DNA of 64,000 nt from a virus: the IMG/VR virus record IMGVR_UViG_3300042484_001840, positions 1 to 64,000 of that record, one strand, 5' to 3'. A program made the translations under genes and the position numbers. The notes beneath the pieces were generated by a model, which was not told where the DNA came from, ran no database searches, and worked only from the letters and a program-made list of their open reading frames with translations. Positions 41,220-50,600 of this stretch are shown here, piece by piece; within the stretch, counting starts at the first letter, position 1; each line of letters begins with the position of its first letter.

Positions 41220-44200
41220 GTAAAATAGTTCTTATTAAAGACGCAATCAAGGATGAGCCATACGCTCTTGTGTCTTACGACTTCATGGAAGTTAAGGCAT
41301 TTGCGTTAACGGACGATGCCGAAGAGTGGTCTGAGTGGGCTAATCAGTCATGTAAAACAATTGACGAGATTCGTGAAAGTCTTACCTATTCACTTCAGAC
41401 AGAACTTCCACGACCAGCAACTGAAATTGAATTAGATGGAATTAAGCAATTCACCACATCTGAGCGTTTTATTCAAATTAAGTCTGCAATTAGTGAATCA
41501 AAACTTGAAATGGTTGGCACATTCAGTCGTCAGAGTCGTCGCTTTGCCGTAAAGACATTGAAAGATTCGGAACTTCCAGAAAGTCCATCTTCATTGCCTT
41601 TGACTTCTTTTAGTGCTCAAAGTCGGCAGGCAATCATTGAGTATAAGGCCTTGTCTTACAGGGCTGACAATAAGTTCTCGGCTACAGCCTTTGAAGCAAA
41701 GGGTGCGCGAGCATTATGGGACCCCTCCCTTGGACCATCTGGCGGATGGCGATGCCCTACTGGTTCTCAGTTCGGTGGATACATCACTGACCGCTTTGGT
41801 CGTGGATGCGGTGGAGGGGTTCTCCGTCGTGTTGGGCGAGCATTAGTTGATGCAGGTCGTGGAATTGACAAATTGGGCGAGGCACGAGGCGCTCGTCGTC
41901 TTGGTCGTGCCGCTGACAAACTCAATAATAAGCCTGGTGGCGGACGCGCTCAGCGTGCCGTTGGTAATGCGGCTAATGCCCTTGAGCGTGGCGCACAGCG
42001 TTTGGTGGGAGACTTTAAGCCTGGTGATGGGCGTGCTCGTCGTCGTGGTATTTCAGCACCAGATATTGCTCCTGAGCGTAAAAAGGAAATTGATGACCGC
42101 TTGATGGCTATTCAGGCAGAACTTGATGATCTGGTTGATCAGCCTCCGACTGGCGATATTGAGAAGCGTATTACAGAACTTACCAATGAAAATAAGAAGT
42201 TGCGTCGCGAGCGAGATGGAGCAATGCCAAAGCGCATTTCTGCCGTTAAGCCTGCTCCATCAAAGCGTCGTGTTGTTAAGCCTGAGGCTGGACGCAACGA
42301 GCGAGTTCAAGGTGCACGCCCTGTAAAGAAGCCAGTTACGCAAGGTCGTCGTCAGGGCGTTCTAGATCGTGCCGCTCAACGACTCGTTGGAGAATATGAC
42401 CCATCAGAGTATAAGCCTGGTGACAAAAAGCGTATCAAAGATCGCGAAAATCGCTACGCAAAAGTTTCTGATGAAGCATTGATTAATGCGCTAAAGATGA
42501 ACTCGCCCAAGGCTGTTAAGCCGGGTCAGAATCGTGACATTGAGGCAAACAAGCGTCAAGAGCGACTTGAAGTTCTTCAGGAAATGCTCAATCGTGGCAT
42601 TGATGTCCCAGAACAATTCAAGAAGGAAGTCAAGCAGTATCGCTTAAAGCCCCAGCGTAAGAAGCGTGGCGCTAAGGCTGGTAGTCGTCGTAGTCGTGCC
42701 GCCAACGCCCTAGAGCGAGCCGCTCAGCGAGTTCTTGCAGGGGACAAGAATAAGAAGCGTCGTGACCGTAGTCGTCGCAAGCGTGCCGCCGATGCTCTTG
42801 AGCGTGGTGCAAAACGGATTCTTGATGGTAAGAAAAAGCCTAAAAAACAAGATAATCGCAAAAAGCCACAACCAAACGGTGGTCTTAACCTACCTGGCGG
42901 TGGTCGTGGGATTATTGAACCGCGAGATACTGAAGGTCTACCAAAACCAGGTATGGGGGGCATGCGAAAGCCTGGTGAAGGTCAACTCAGTCTTGAAGAA
43001 CTTCAAGATTTAATAGATAGTAATGCAGGAATTACTGGTCTTTCTGAATTACGCAAACAGTTTAAAGATTATGACGATGCCCAGATTGACGATTTTTTAA
43101 GTCGTTTTGTTAAAGCACGCGAAAAAATAGATAATGATGATCCAGAAAGATTAAAACTTGACAAGTGGATCATCAATCTTGAAATGGAAAAAACCGCTCG
43201 TGAACTTGATCGCCTAAAGAAGGGCAAGAAAGAACGAGATAATCAGCGTGCCCGTGCTCGTCGTGCCGTTACCGCTCAAAGCGCATTTACCCCCATTCGT
43301 CGTCCACGCCCAAAGAAAATGAAGGGCGACAAGATTGCTTGGGACGATATGGATGCCCAGCAAAAAGCACGCATGCGTAATCGTGCTATTGCCGAACTTG
43401 ATGATCTTGATGCAAGTTGGCGCAAGCGTCTTGGTTTAAAGAGCAATGAACCACTCACTGACAAGATGATTCGTGACTACATTAAAGAACGAGAGAACAA
43501 CAAGCCTGGTGCTTACATTGGCGTTCTTAAGGCTAACGCTAACGACTGGGGCGTTCTTAAGGATTACGCAAATGACCTTGAGAATGGGGATATTCTAAAT
43601 AATCTTGGTCCGAAGCGTCGCAAGACACTTGTTGACGACTTGAATAATGCTTCTGCACCTAAGCGTGTTAAGACACCAAGTTCACCCCGACCCAAGTCTG
43701 CCCCAAGTGCAAAAAAGCGTGATGGTCTAAACGATAATGAAAAGAACCGTCTCAAAGAACTTGACGGACCTGAGTTTGACAACCAAGTAGAAGCATTTGA
43801 CGAAGCAGAGCGTCTGGCTAAAGCAAATAATGAATCTATGGTTGCGTTTGAACAAGATGGAAAATTCCGTGTTGTCAAGGCTCAAGACTTTAACGATCTA
43901 CTAGATGGCATTGATGATGACAGTCGTATGCAAAATGCGATTGGTAGTGTTCGCCATTTTGATGCTAATGGTAACGAAAGCAAAATTGATGTTTCCGAGT
44001 CTGCTCGCGTTAAGCAATCAATTAAAGAATCACTTGGCATTGATGCTCCAGAATCGCTTGGTGGCTCAATACCCGATGATCGGTCACGACGAAATGTGCG
44101 TAATCGGTTCCCGAATAATGGACTCCCCGATAAGGCATTCTGGCGAGACAAGGACTGGAAGCCTCGTACTGGTGGAGATGATGCAGAAAAGCATGAGCGT

Positions 44201-47200
44201 AGGTTTGGTCGCTACTTTGATTCCGATGGCAATATTAATGCTCGTGGTCGCTTTGTTAACGCTCAGTTAGAACAAGAGCGAGCAGAAAAGGCAAAGCCTA
44301 GGTTTAGTAAGACACCAGAATCTGTAATTCCAGAATCTAGTCGTAGAAAAACATCTACTTTTAATTTTGGTAAAGTTGAAGTTTTTGGCGAGGATAATAA
44401 CGGAAGAGTTCTTTGGAAAGACAAAGATGGCTTTGTTATTCCTGACAACATCGTAAATGATGAAGCCGTACGACAACGCTACATGCGTTATGCAAAAGAG
44501 GGGCGAGATGCCTATCTAAATGGAACATTTGCGCAAAATCTTGGCAAAAAGATTGATGATCTTTTAGTCAATAACGACCCCGATAAGCGTCGTGATTTAA
44601 GAACTAATCTCCAAAATCTCATTGAAGATCGTCGTTTTTTAATTGCACGAGATAACCCCGTTGCGGAACGAGGCAAATGGGCTGGGGAATTAGTCGCATT
44701 CCAAAACATGCTTAACGAGTTGGATGCTCATCCAAACGCAGTAGACATTTCCCCAATGAAAAATGAAGGACTTGATTCCTTGCCCAAGGCTTCTATTAAG
44801 CGTCGCGATTTATCCCTTATCAAATTGCCTGAATTTAAAGAAGCAAAAGAAGTATTCGTTCAATATTATGACCTTCGTAATGACAGGTTCAAAGCACATC
44901 TTGAAAACGACAGGCTTGATGATGCAAATATCATGATTGAAGGACTTGCTAACGAAATTGATGGGCATAATAAGATGTTGGCTGACCCTGCAATGCCCGA
45001 AGAAGACAGAATTAAGATTTTAGCGCGCCGTTCAGCCGCTCTTGAAAAAGTAGGTAAGTTTAACCAAGATTTGCAACTTCGTATGGATGAAATCAATAAA
45101 CGAATTGGCGCAGAGAACGCTGCACGATTAGGAATTCCAAGACTAAGCGAAGGCAACATCCCAGATAGTGTTGACGCACGGCGGAGAGCAATCATTGGAA
45201 ACAATTATGAAATAAGGCTTTTGGACAATATCAACCTTGAAAGAGCAAAGGAACGCGCTGCGGAACTTGCAAAAGAAAAAAATGATGGCGAAGGCATCTA
45301 TGTTACACAGGATAAAAAGAGTGGCAAATTCTTCTTACTAACTCGGGCTAATTTTGAAGAAGCAGTTAAAAACGATGCTTTTTCTGAAAATTATGTCGTT
45401 GATGCTGTCGTCTATGCCGCAAAGACCCCAGCGCCACCAAAGCCTCCTAGCGTTGCAAGAATTCCTGATCTAAATGATCCGTTTGATGGATTTAAATTGT
45501 GGAACATGCCAATGAGTTTTGATGCGGACGATAAAGGTAATGCAATCAACGCAGCAAAAAGATATGCTGTTGAATTTGATAGCGATTTTGTAGTAGCACA
45601 ACGCATAAGTGATGGAAAGAAATTTGTTCTTGATGCTCGTGACTGGAATGACTTTGTAAACTCTCCAAAAGTAAATAGTGATGATTTCACTGGCGTGGCA
45701 ATTTTTGGCGGATATGGAAGAGATACCGACGGAATGCCTCGGCTAAACGCTGGCAAAAAACAACTTATTAATGAAATGCAAAGTAGAGATTTAGGTCGCG
45801 TTTTCCCTAAGGGTAATCGCATTTTTGGTAGTGGTGATAAGAAAGCAAAAGAACGCGCTCAAAAGTTTGCCAAAGAACAAGCAGATGCCGATGGTCGGAA
45901 TCGTTATGTTATTGACACTGGCAAAGAATATATGGTTGTCAATGAAAAAGAATATAAAGAACTGCTAGCAGAATTCAATAACAAGGAACAACGCCTAAAT
46001 GCAACGCTATCTCCAGAGAAGTTCATTAGAGAACGAAAAGGGAATAATGGAGTAGGTAGGGGCGCTCTTTCTGGTCCAAGGGAAATGGATATTGATTCCG
46101 ACGAATATAAAGACGCTGTTGTAGCAGTACATCAACAGAAGGGGTCAATTCAAGATATTCCAGACCCACTATTTGCTGCTGTTGTATTTGACGAAAACAT
46201 TACGGACGGTAAGGGCAATTCATTAGAAATGCCAGATGGAAGTGGCGTTGTTCAATTTGAGGACATTTTTTCTGGACGCTTTCAGCCAGATGAAAATTTT
46301 AGATTTGAAAATTTAAGATTTAAGTTTACGCAGAAAAAGCCAAATAATTACAGAGACCCAGACTATGGCGGGGTCTGGGCTGTTTATAAAGTTGAAGACA
46401 AGCAAACTGGCGAAACTTGGTGGATTAAATCTTCGGCATATGGAGTTCATGACGCACTACTTGAAGACATTGGCATGGAAGGTGCTGGTATCTTTAATTT
46501 TGCCGCTGCAAATAACGCAAAGAACATAAGAATTAGTGGTGAAATTCCGCTTGAGCAAAATGGTAGAAAAGTCAGATGGACTGCCATGCGTGATATTGAT
46601 GCATGGGAAGCCCCAGAGGGTCAAGAGCAACTCAGTTGGGTAGATGCCAATAATGGTGGCATTGACGGCAATAATGTCAGTCTAGAAGATATGGCTAATA
46701 TTTTTGTTATGGATTTTGTCTTGGATAATCAAGATAGGCATGGCGGAAACTTCAAAATTGCAACTGATAATAATGGTGTTCAGCGTCTAGGCATTATTGA
46801 TAATGGTTTAATGTTTGGTGGTCGCGGATATGACATTATTGGTATGAGCCGTGATAACCCATTATCAAAAGCAGACATTAATCAAATTGCTGCAGAACGA
46901 GAAGCGTTAGACATGAAGGGATATGCAGAGGGTGATGGAAATATTTTAATAAGAGGATACAGTCTTCCTTCTTCATTCAAGAATCGCCTAGCGTCAAGTC
47001 AATTTGCTAGAGATGAATTCAATCTTCAGGTTAAATACTCAATTGAAACAATGCGAGAAAATATTGACAGAATTCTTGATGAGCAAAGAATTAAAGGAAA
47101 AGGTATTAAACTTTCAGAAACAGAACTAGCACATCTAAAAGCAATGAAATTAGTTGCTGATGCTCGCTTGAAATATCTTGAAGCAAACCCAACTGCTGTG

Positions 47201-47341
47201 ACTGACTATTTGTTGAAAGACCTACAAGTTAATCAGTCTTCTTCAACTCCCAGTCCAATAAATGCCCCAATGTCTCCAATTCGTCGCCCAAGGGGATTAA
47301 CTGGTCGTCAGGTTGGCTCGCCTTTTGCTGGAGGATTGTAA
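41216..47341 (+). CDS. Giant head-region protein with C-terminal PI3/4-kinase-like domain
   Basis: This 2,041-residue protein has N-terminal 1-160 unassigned, followed by KGARALWDPSLGPSGGWRCP and the QFGGYITDRFGRGCGGG module (about 163-200). A long highly basic region (about 200-580) carries repeats of ALERxAxRxLxG. A DMDAQQKARMRNRAIAELDDLD segment (about 705-740) matches repeats in the 1,416-residue protein. Four alpha/beta units of about 45 residues lie near 858, 1340, 1439 and 1541. The C-terminal domain (about 1627-1960) has WWIKSS (possible nucleotide-binding Lys), DFVLDNQDRHGGNF with D1840, H1842 and N1845, and IIDNG with D1862, spaced as in lipid/PI3-4 kinases and HipA-like kinases. 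The position before the major capsid gene suggests an internal virion protein, perhaps cleaved by the prohead protease. Confidence 0.75.
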   Translation: MSKIVLIKDAIKDEPYALVSYDFMEVKAFALTDDAEEWSEWANQSCKTIDEIRESLTYSLQTELPRPATEIELDGIKQFTTSERFIQIKSAISESKLEMVGTFSRQSRRFAVKTLKDSELPESPSSLPLTSFSAQSRQAIIEYKALSYRADNKFSATAFEAKGARALWDPSLGPSGGWRCPTGSQFGGYITDRFGRGCGGGVLRRVGRALVDAGRGIDKLGEARGARRLGRAADKLNNKPGGGRAQRAVGNAANALERGAQRLVGDFKPGDGRARRRGISAPDIAPERKKEIDDRLMAIQAELDDLVDQPPTGDIEKRITELTNENKKLRRERDGAMPKRISAVKPAPSKRRVVKPEAGRNERVQGARPVKKPVTQGRRQGVLDRAAQRLVGEYDPSEYKPGDKKRIKDRENRYAKVSDEALINALKMNSPKAVKPGQNRDIEANKRQERLEVLQEMLNRGIDVPEQFKKEVKQYRLKPQRKKRGAKAGSRRSRAANALERAAQRVLAGDKNKKRRDRSRRKRAADALERGAKRILDGKKKPKKQDNRKKPQPNGGLNLPGGGRGIIEPRDTEGLPKPGMGGMRKPGEGQLSLEELQDLIDSNAGITGLSELRKQFKDYDDAQIDDFLSRFVKAREKIDNDDPERLKLDKWIINLEMEKTARELDRLKKGKKERDNQRARARRAVTAQSAFTPIRRPRPKKMKGDKIAWDDMDAQQKARMRNRAIAELDDLDASWRKRLGLKSNEPLTDKMIRDYIKERENNKPGAYIGVLKANANDWGVLKDYANDLENGDILNNLGPKRRKTLVDDLNNASAPKRVKTPSSPRPKSAPSAKKRDGLNDNEKNRLKELDGPEFDNQVEAFDEAERLAKANNESMVAFEQDGKFRVVKAQDFNDLLDGIDDDSRMQNAIGSVRHFDANGNESKIDVSESARVKQSIKESLGIDAPESLGGSIPDDRSRRNVRNRFPNNGLPDKAFWRDKDWKPRTGGDDAEKHERRFGRYFDSDGNINARGRFVNAQLEQERAEKAKPRFSKTPESVIPESSRRKTSTFNFGKVEVFGEDNNGRVLWKDKDGFVIPDNIVNDEAVRQRYMRYAKEGRDAYLNGTFAQNLGKKIDDLLVNNDPDKRRDLRTNLQNLIEDRRFLIARDNPVAERGKWAGELVAFQNMLNELDAHPNAVDISPMKNEGLDSLPKASIKRRDLSLIKLPEFKEAKEVFVQYYDLRNDRFKAHLENDRLDDANIMIEGLANEIDGHNKMLADPAMPEEDRIKILARRSAALEKVGKFNQDLQLRMDEINKRIGAENAARLGIPRLSEGNIPDSVDARRRAIIGNNYEIRLLDNINLERAKERAAELAKEKNDGEGIYVTQDKKSGKFFLLTRANFEEAVKNDAFSENYVVDAVVYAAKTPAPPKPPSVARIPDLNDPFDGFKLWNMPMSFDADDKGNAINAAKRYAVEFDSDFVVAQRISDGKKFVLDARDWNDFVNSPKVNSDDFTGVAIFGGYGRDTDGMPRLNAGKKQLINEMQSRDLGRVFPKGNRIFGSGDKKAKERAQKFAKEQADADGRNRYVIDTGKEYMVVNEKEYKELLAEFNNKEQRLNATLSPEKFIRERKGNNGVGRGALSGPREMDIDSDEYKDAVVAVHQQKGSIQDIPDPLFAAVVFDENITDGKGNSLEMPDGSGVVQFEDIFSGRFQPDENFRFENLRFKFTQKKPNNYRDPDYGGVWAVYKVEDKQTGETWWIKSSAYGVHDALLEDIGMEGAGIFNFAAANNAKNIRISGEIPLEQNGRKVRWTAMRDIDAWEAPEGQEQLSWVDANNGGIDGNNVSLEDMANIFVMDFVLDNQDRHGGNFKIATDNNGVQRLGIIDNGLMFGGRGYDIIGMSRDNPLSKADINQIAAEREALDMKGYAEGDGNILIRGYSLPSSFKNRLASSQFARDEFNLQVKYSIETMRENIDRILDEQRIKGKGIKLSETELAHLKAMKLVADARLKYLEANPTAVTDYLLKDLQVNQSSSTPSPINAPMSPIRRPRGLTGRQVGSPFAGGL

Positions 47342-47342
47342 A

Positions 47343-47690
47343 ATGGAACAAGATATTGAAAGAACAGAAAAATCTTTAAAGGATTTAAAGAAAGAAATCA
47401 CATATCCTGCTGTTATTTATGTTGAGACAGAACAGGGAAATATTGCTCCAATTTTAGTTCTTGAACGAAAAGGTAGAATTACTTCTTATTTTTGGGGCGA
47501 TGTTAAACGCTATGATTCAAATGAGTATAATGTTGTTGGTGATACTGTAAGACTATCTATAGGTTCGCAGTCGTCAGCAAAACTATTTTTTATTGATAAT
47601 GCCACTCCTGTGGACATTGACAGACTTATAGATCAGGCTAAGAAAAATAAGATAGTCAAACCAGAACCTAAAGGCAAAACATCAAAATGA
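47343..47690 (+). CDS. Small protein between the kinase-like genes
   Basis: This 115-residue protein is read from the ATG at 47343, preceded by TGGAGG eight bases upstream inside the end of the giant gene; the stop of that gene ends two bases before. It has a helical charged N-terminus (IERTEKSLKDLKKEI), a beta-rich centre (PAVIYVETEQGNIAPILVLERKGRITSYFWGDVKRYD) and a Lys-rich tail. It overlaps the next gene by four bases (ATGA). No family recognised. It may be a partner or inhibitor of the adjacent kinase-like proteins, from position only. Confidence 0.68.
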   Translation: MEQDIERTEKSLKDLKKEITYPAVIYVETEQGNIAPILVLERKGRITSYFWGDVKRYDSNEYNVVGDTVRLSIGSQSSAKLFFIDNATPVDIDRLIDQAKKNKIVKPEPKGKTSK

Positions 47691-50600
47691 CTACCGATTG
47701 CGAAACTTGTCGTCCGCTTGTAAAAGTCATGAACCCCCAAATGTCTACGGACCGTAGGCGGTTTATGATTGAGAGCAAGGCTGCCGAATATCGCAAACAC
47801 ATGGGTCAGCCAAGCGGTTTATTGCAAAAGGGTGCTCGGGCAATATTTGACCCTAAACTTGGTCCGTCTGGTGGATATCGCTGTCCTGAGGGGAGTCAGT
47901 TTGGTGGTTACATTACCGACCGCTTTGGCAGAGGCTGTGGTGGGGGTATTATTCGCCGTGTCGGGCGAGCCTTTGGAAAACTAGGTCGTGGATTAGATAA
48001 CATTGCAGACAGGCGTGACCGTAGTCGTTTGGGTCGTGCCGTCAATCGCCGTAGTAAGCCTAATCGCGTTGCTCGTGCCGCTGGTGCGCTAGAGCGTGGA
48101 GCACAAAGACTTGTTGGCGAATACAAGCCCGGTGACTACAAACCAGGTGACGGTGGTCGTCGTAATAGGCGCAACCTACCTGGTGGACCCTCTTTGCGTC
48201 GTTCTGCTGTTCCACGCAAACCTAAGCGTGAACGCAAACTGCCCAAAGACGGGGACAAGAAGCCTCGCACCCAAGGGGCAACTCCCAAAAAGCGCCCCAT
48301 TATTGAGCGCGCTGCTGAAGGGCTAGAACGCGCTGCTCAGCGTGTTTTGGATGAAGATCGCAAGAAAAGAACACAAGGCGCTAAGCCTGCCAAGCCGAAG
48401 AAGCCTGTTGCTCCCAAGGTTCCTTCACTGAAGCCAAATGTTTCAGAAGATAAAAAACGAAACATCACCGACATTAATGATATTGACTGGGATAATTTAA
48501 CTCCCGAACAGCGTGACGAAATTCAAGGGATTCGTTGGGATGCCATTAGTGACCTTGAAGACAAAATGTCTAAGTATATTGGCGTTCCAAAAGAGCGCAT
48601 GGACCCTGTTCTATTTTTAGACAGAAATGAACGAAACAGAAATAATAAAAAATACCAAGCAGATGTGCTTAAGTGGAGACAATTACACAACAACTTTCAA
48701 GATATGCCAGCAGAAGCAATTAAAGAAATTGACTGGACCGATGGAGAACGCAAGAAGATTCTTGATGTTGTTAATGGGGATGTAAAGCCCGATCTTGCAA
48801 AAGACGGTGGAGAATTTGACTGGGATAATTTAACTCCAGAACAGCGTGGCAAAATCAAGGACATTGCAAACAATGCGCTAGAAGACGACAAAAAAGCACT
48901 TCTGAAACATTTTGGTGCTGCGAGTTGGAATAATGACAGAGTTAATCGTGCTATAGATTTAGCAGACAAAGGATTCATAAAGAAGGATAAAGCCAACGAA
49001 ATAGAAAAAATTGCATTGAGATGGAATCTGTTGCAAACCCAGTGGAATGACGAACCTAATCTTGCTATTAACGACATTAATTGGACAGACGACCAGCGTC
49101 AACAAATCCGTGATGCAATTGGCATAGAGGCTCCTAAGAAGCCCAAGACCCGTGGTGCTGACTTCTGGGAACGACGCAAGAATAACAAGCCGATCAAGCC
49201 TGAAGAATTAGATGTTGAGGATGCTCCAGAGATTTTCTCAAGCAAGCCAGACGGCACATCTGAAAGTAATCGTCTTGTCAAGGCTTGGGAACAAGCATAT
49301 GGAGACGAAATAGATAAATACTTTGCTGAGAAAAATGTAGATCGCCTTGAAAAATTAAAAAATTCAATAGATTTTATTCTCAATAAAAAAGAAATGAATC
49401 TATCTCCTGCTATGCGTCGGATGCTTCAAGAAAAAATTAATGACATAGACAAGAAGGTTGCTGCTCTCCGTGTGCGAAAAGCACGAGGTGCACGCACTGC
49501 CACACCAAAGCCAAAACTTCCCAGTCTTGTAGGTAAGCCAGTAAGCCGTCAATCAAAAATTACTCGTATTAAAGATAATGTCATTGATGCTTTGCGCATT
49601 AAAAACAGGCGTGAGAATGCTATGGGCGACTTTGCTCCAGACGCAATTGGTGATGGCGTACTTGCTTTCCCTGAAAACATTGTTAACGATGACATTAAAA
49701 ATGTGGCAGATGCAGTCAAGTGGCTTGATGACGGAAAATCATTATACGAAATTCCACAACATTATTGGCTAGAGGCAGTGACTGAGCATGTAGATAATGC
49801 AAGAAATCCACAATACAATAAAATTCCAATTAATAACCCTGGTGTTATTAAAAAGATTTTCATGTTTGAAAAATTAGACAAAGATGGAAAAGGCACTGGA
49901 ACTGGTGTCGTTTTTGCTCGTGCTCCAGGTAATGCAAGAGACGGCATGGGCGAGGTTATGGGTCAACAAGTCCTTAATGCTCTTGGTATGAATGTTGCTC
50001 CTGCGCGATTTGACGGAATTGTAAGAGACCCCGGCGGTGAAACTCCTGTTGCCGTAATGCCATTTGCTTGGAATAGGGCAGCACAAGGAGACATGCAACG
50101 ACCAGTAGCGATGAATTTTGACCGAAAGTTGTTTGATCAATTTGAAGATAAAGGATTCCCTGTACGACTAGGAAATTTATTAGGCAACTATTTCATGGGT
50201 GTTGGGGATAGGCACACAAATAACGCAATGATGGCAATTGTTGATGGTCAGCCTCATATTGTTCCTATTGACTTGGGCTGGAATGGTAACAGAAAAGATT
50301 TTTACCTTTATGCAAAGGGTGGATTTCAAGGTTTCTCAATGGACCCTGACTTATATGACAATATTGCAAATCACTTAGCCACACTTGATCCCGCAGAAGC
50401 AAAAAAACAACGCGATAAACTTGTTGAAGTTTTTGATGGAATGGTCTTGCGTGGTGATGCAATTGTTGCCCAAGGTAAAGATAAATTCATTAAAGATGCT
50501 GTAGCAATGATGCATCTTGGTGCTGATCCAGTTAAGAACGAGTCTTTTGTAGTAGAAATTGACAGAAAAGAACTTGAATCTACGATGGAGAAAAAAGCAT

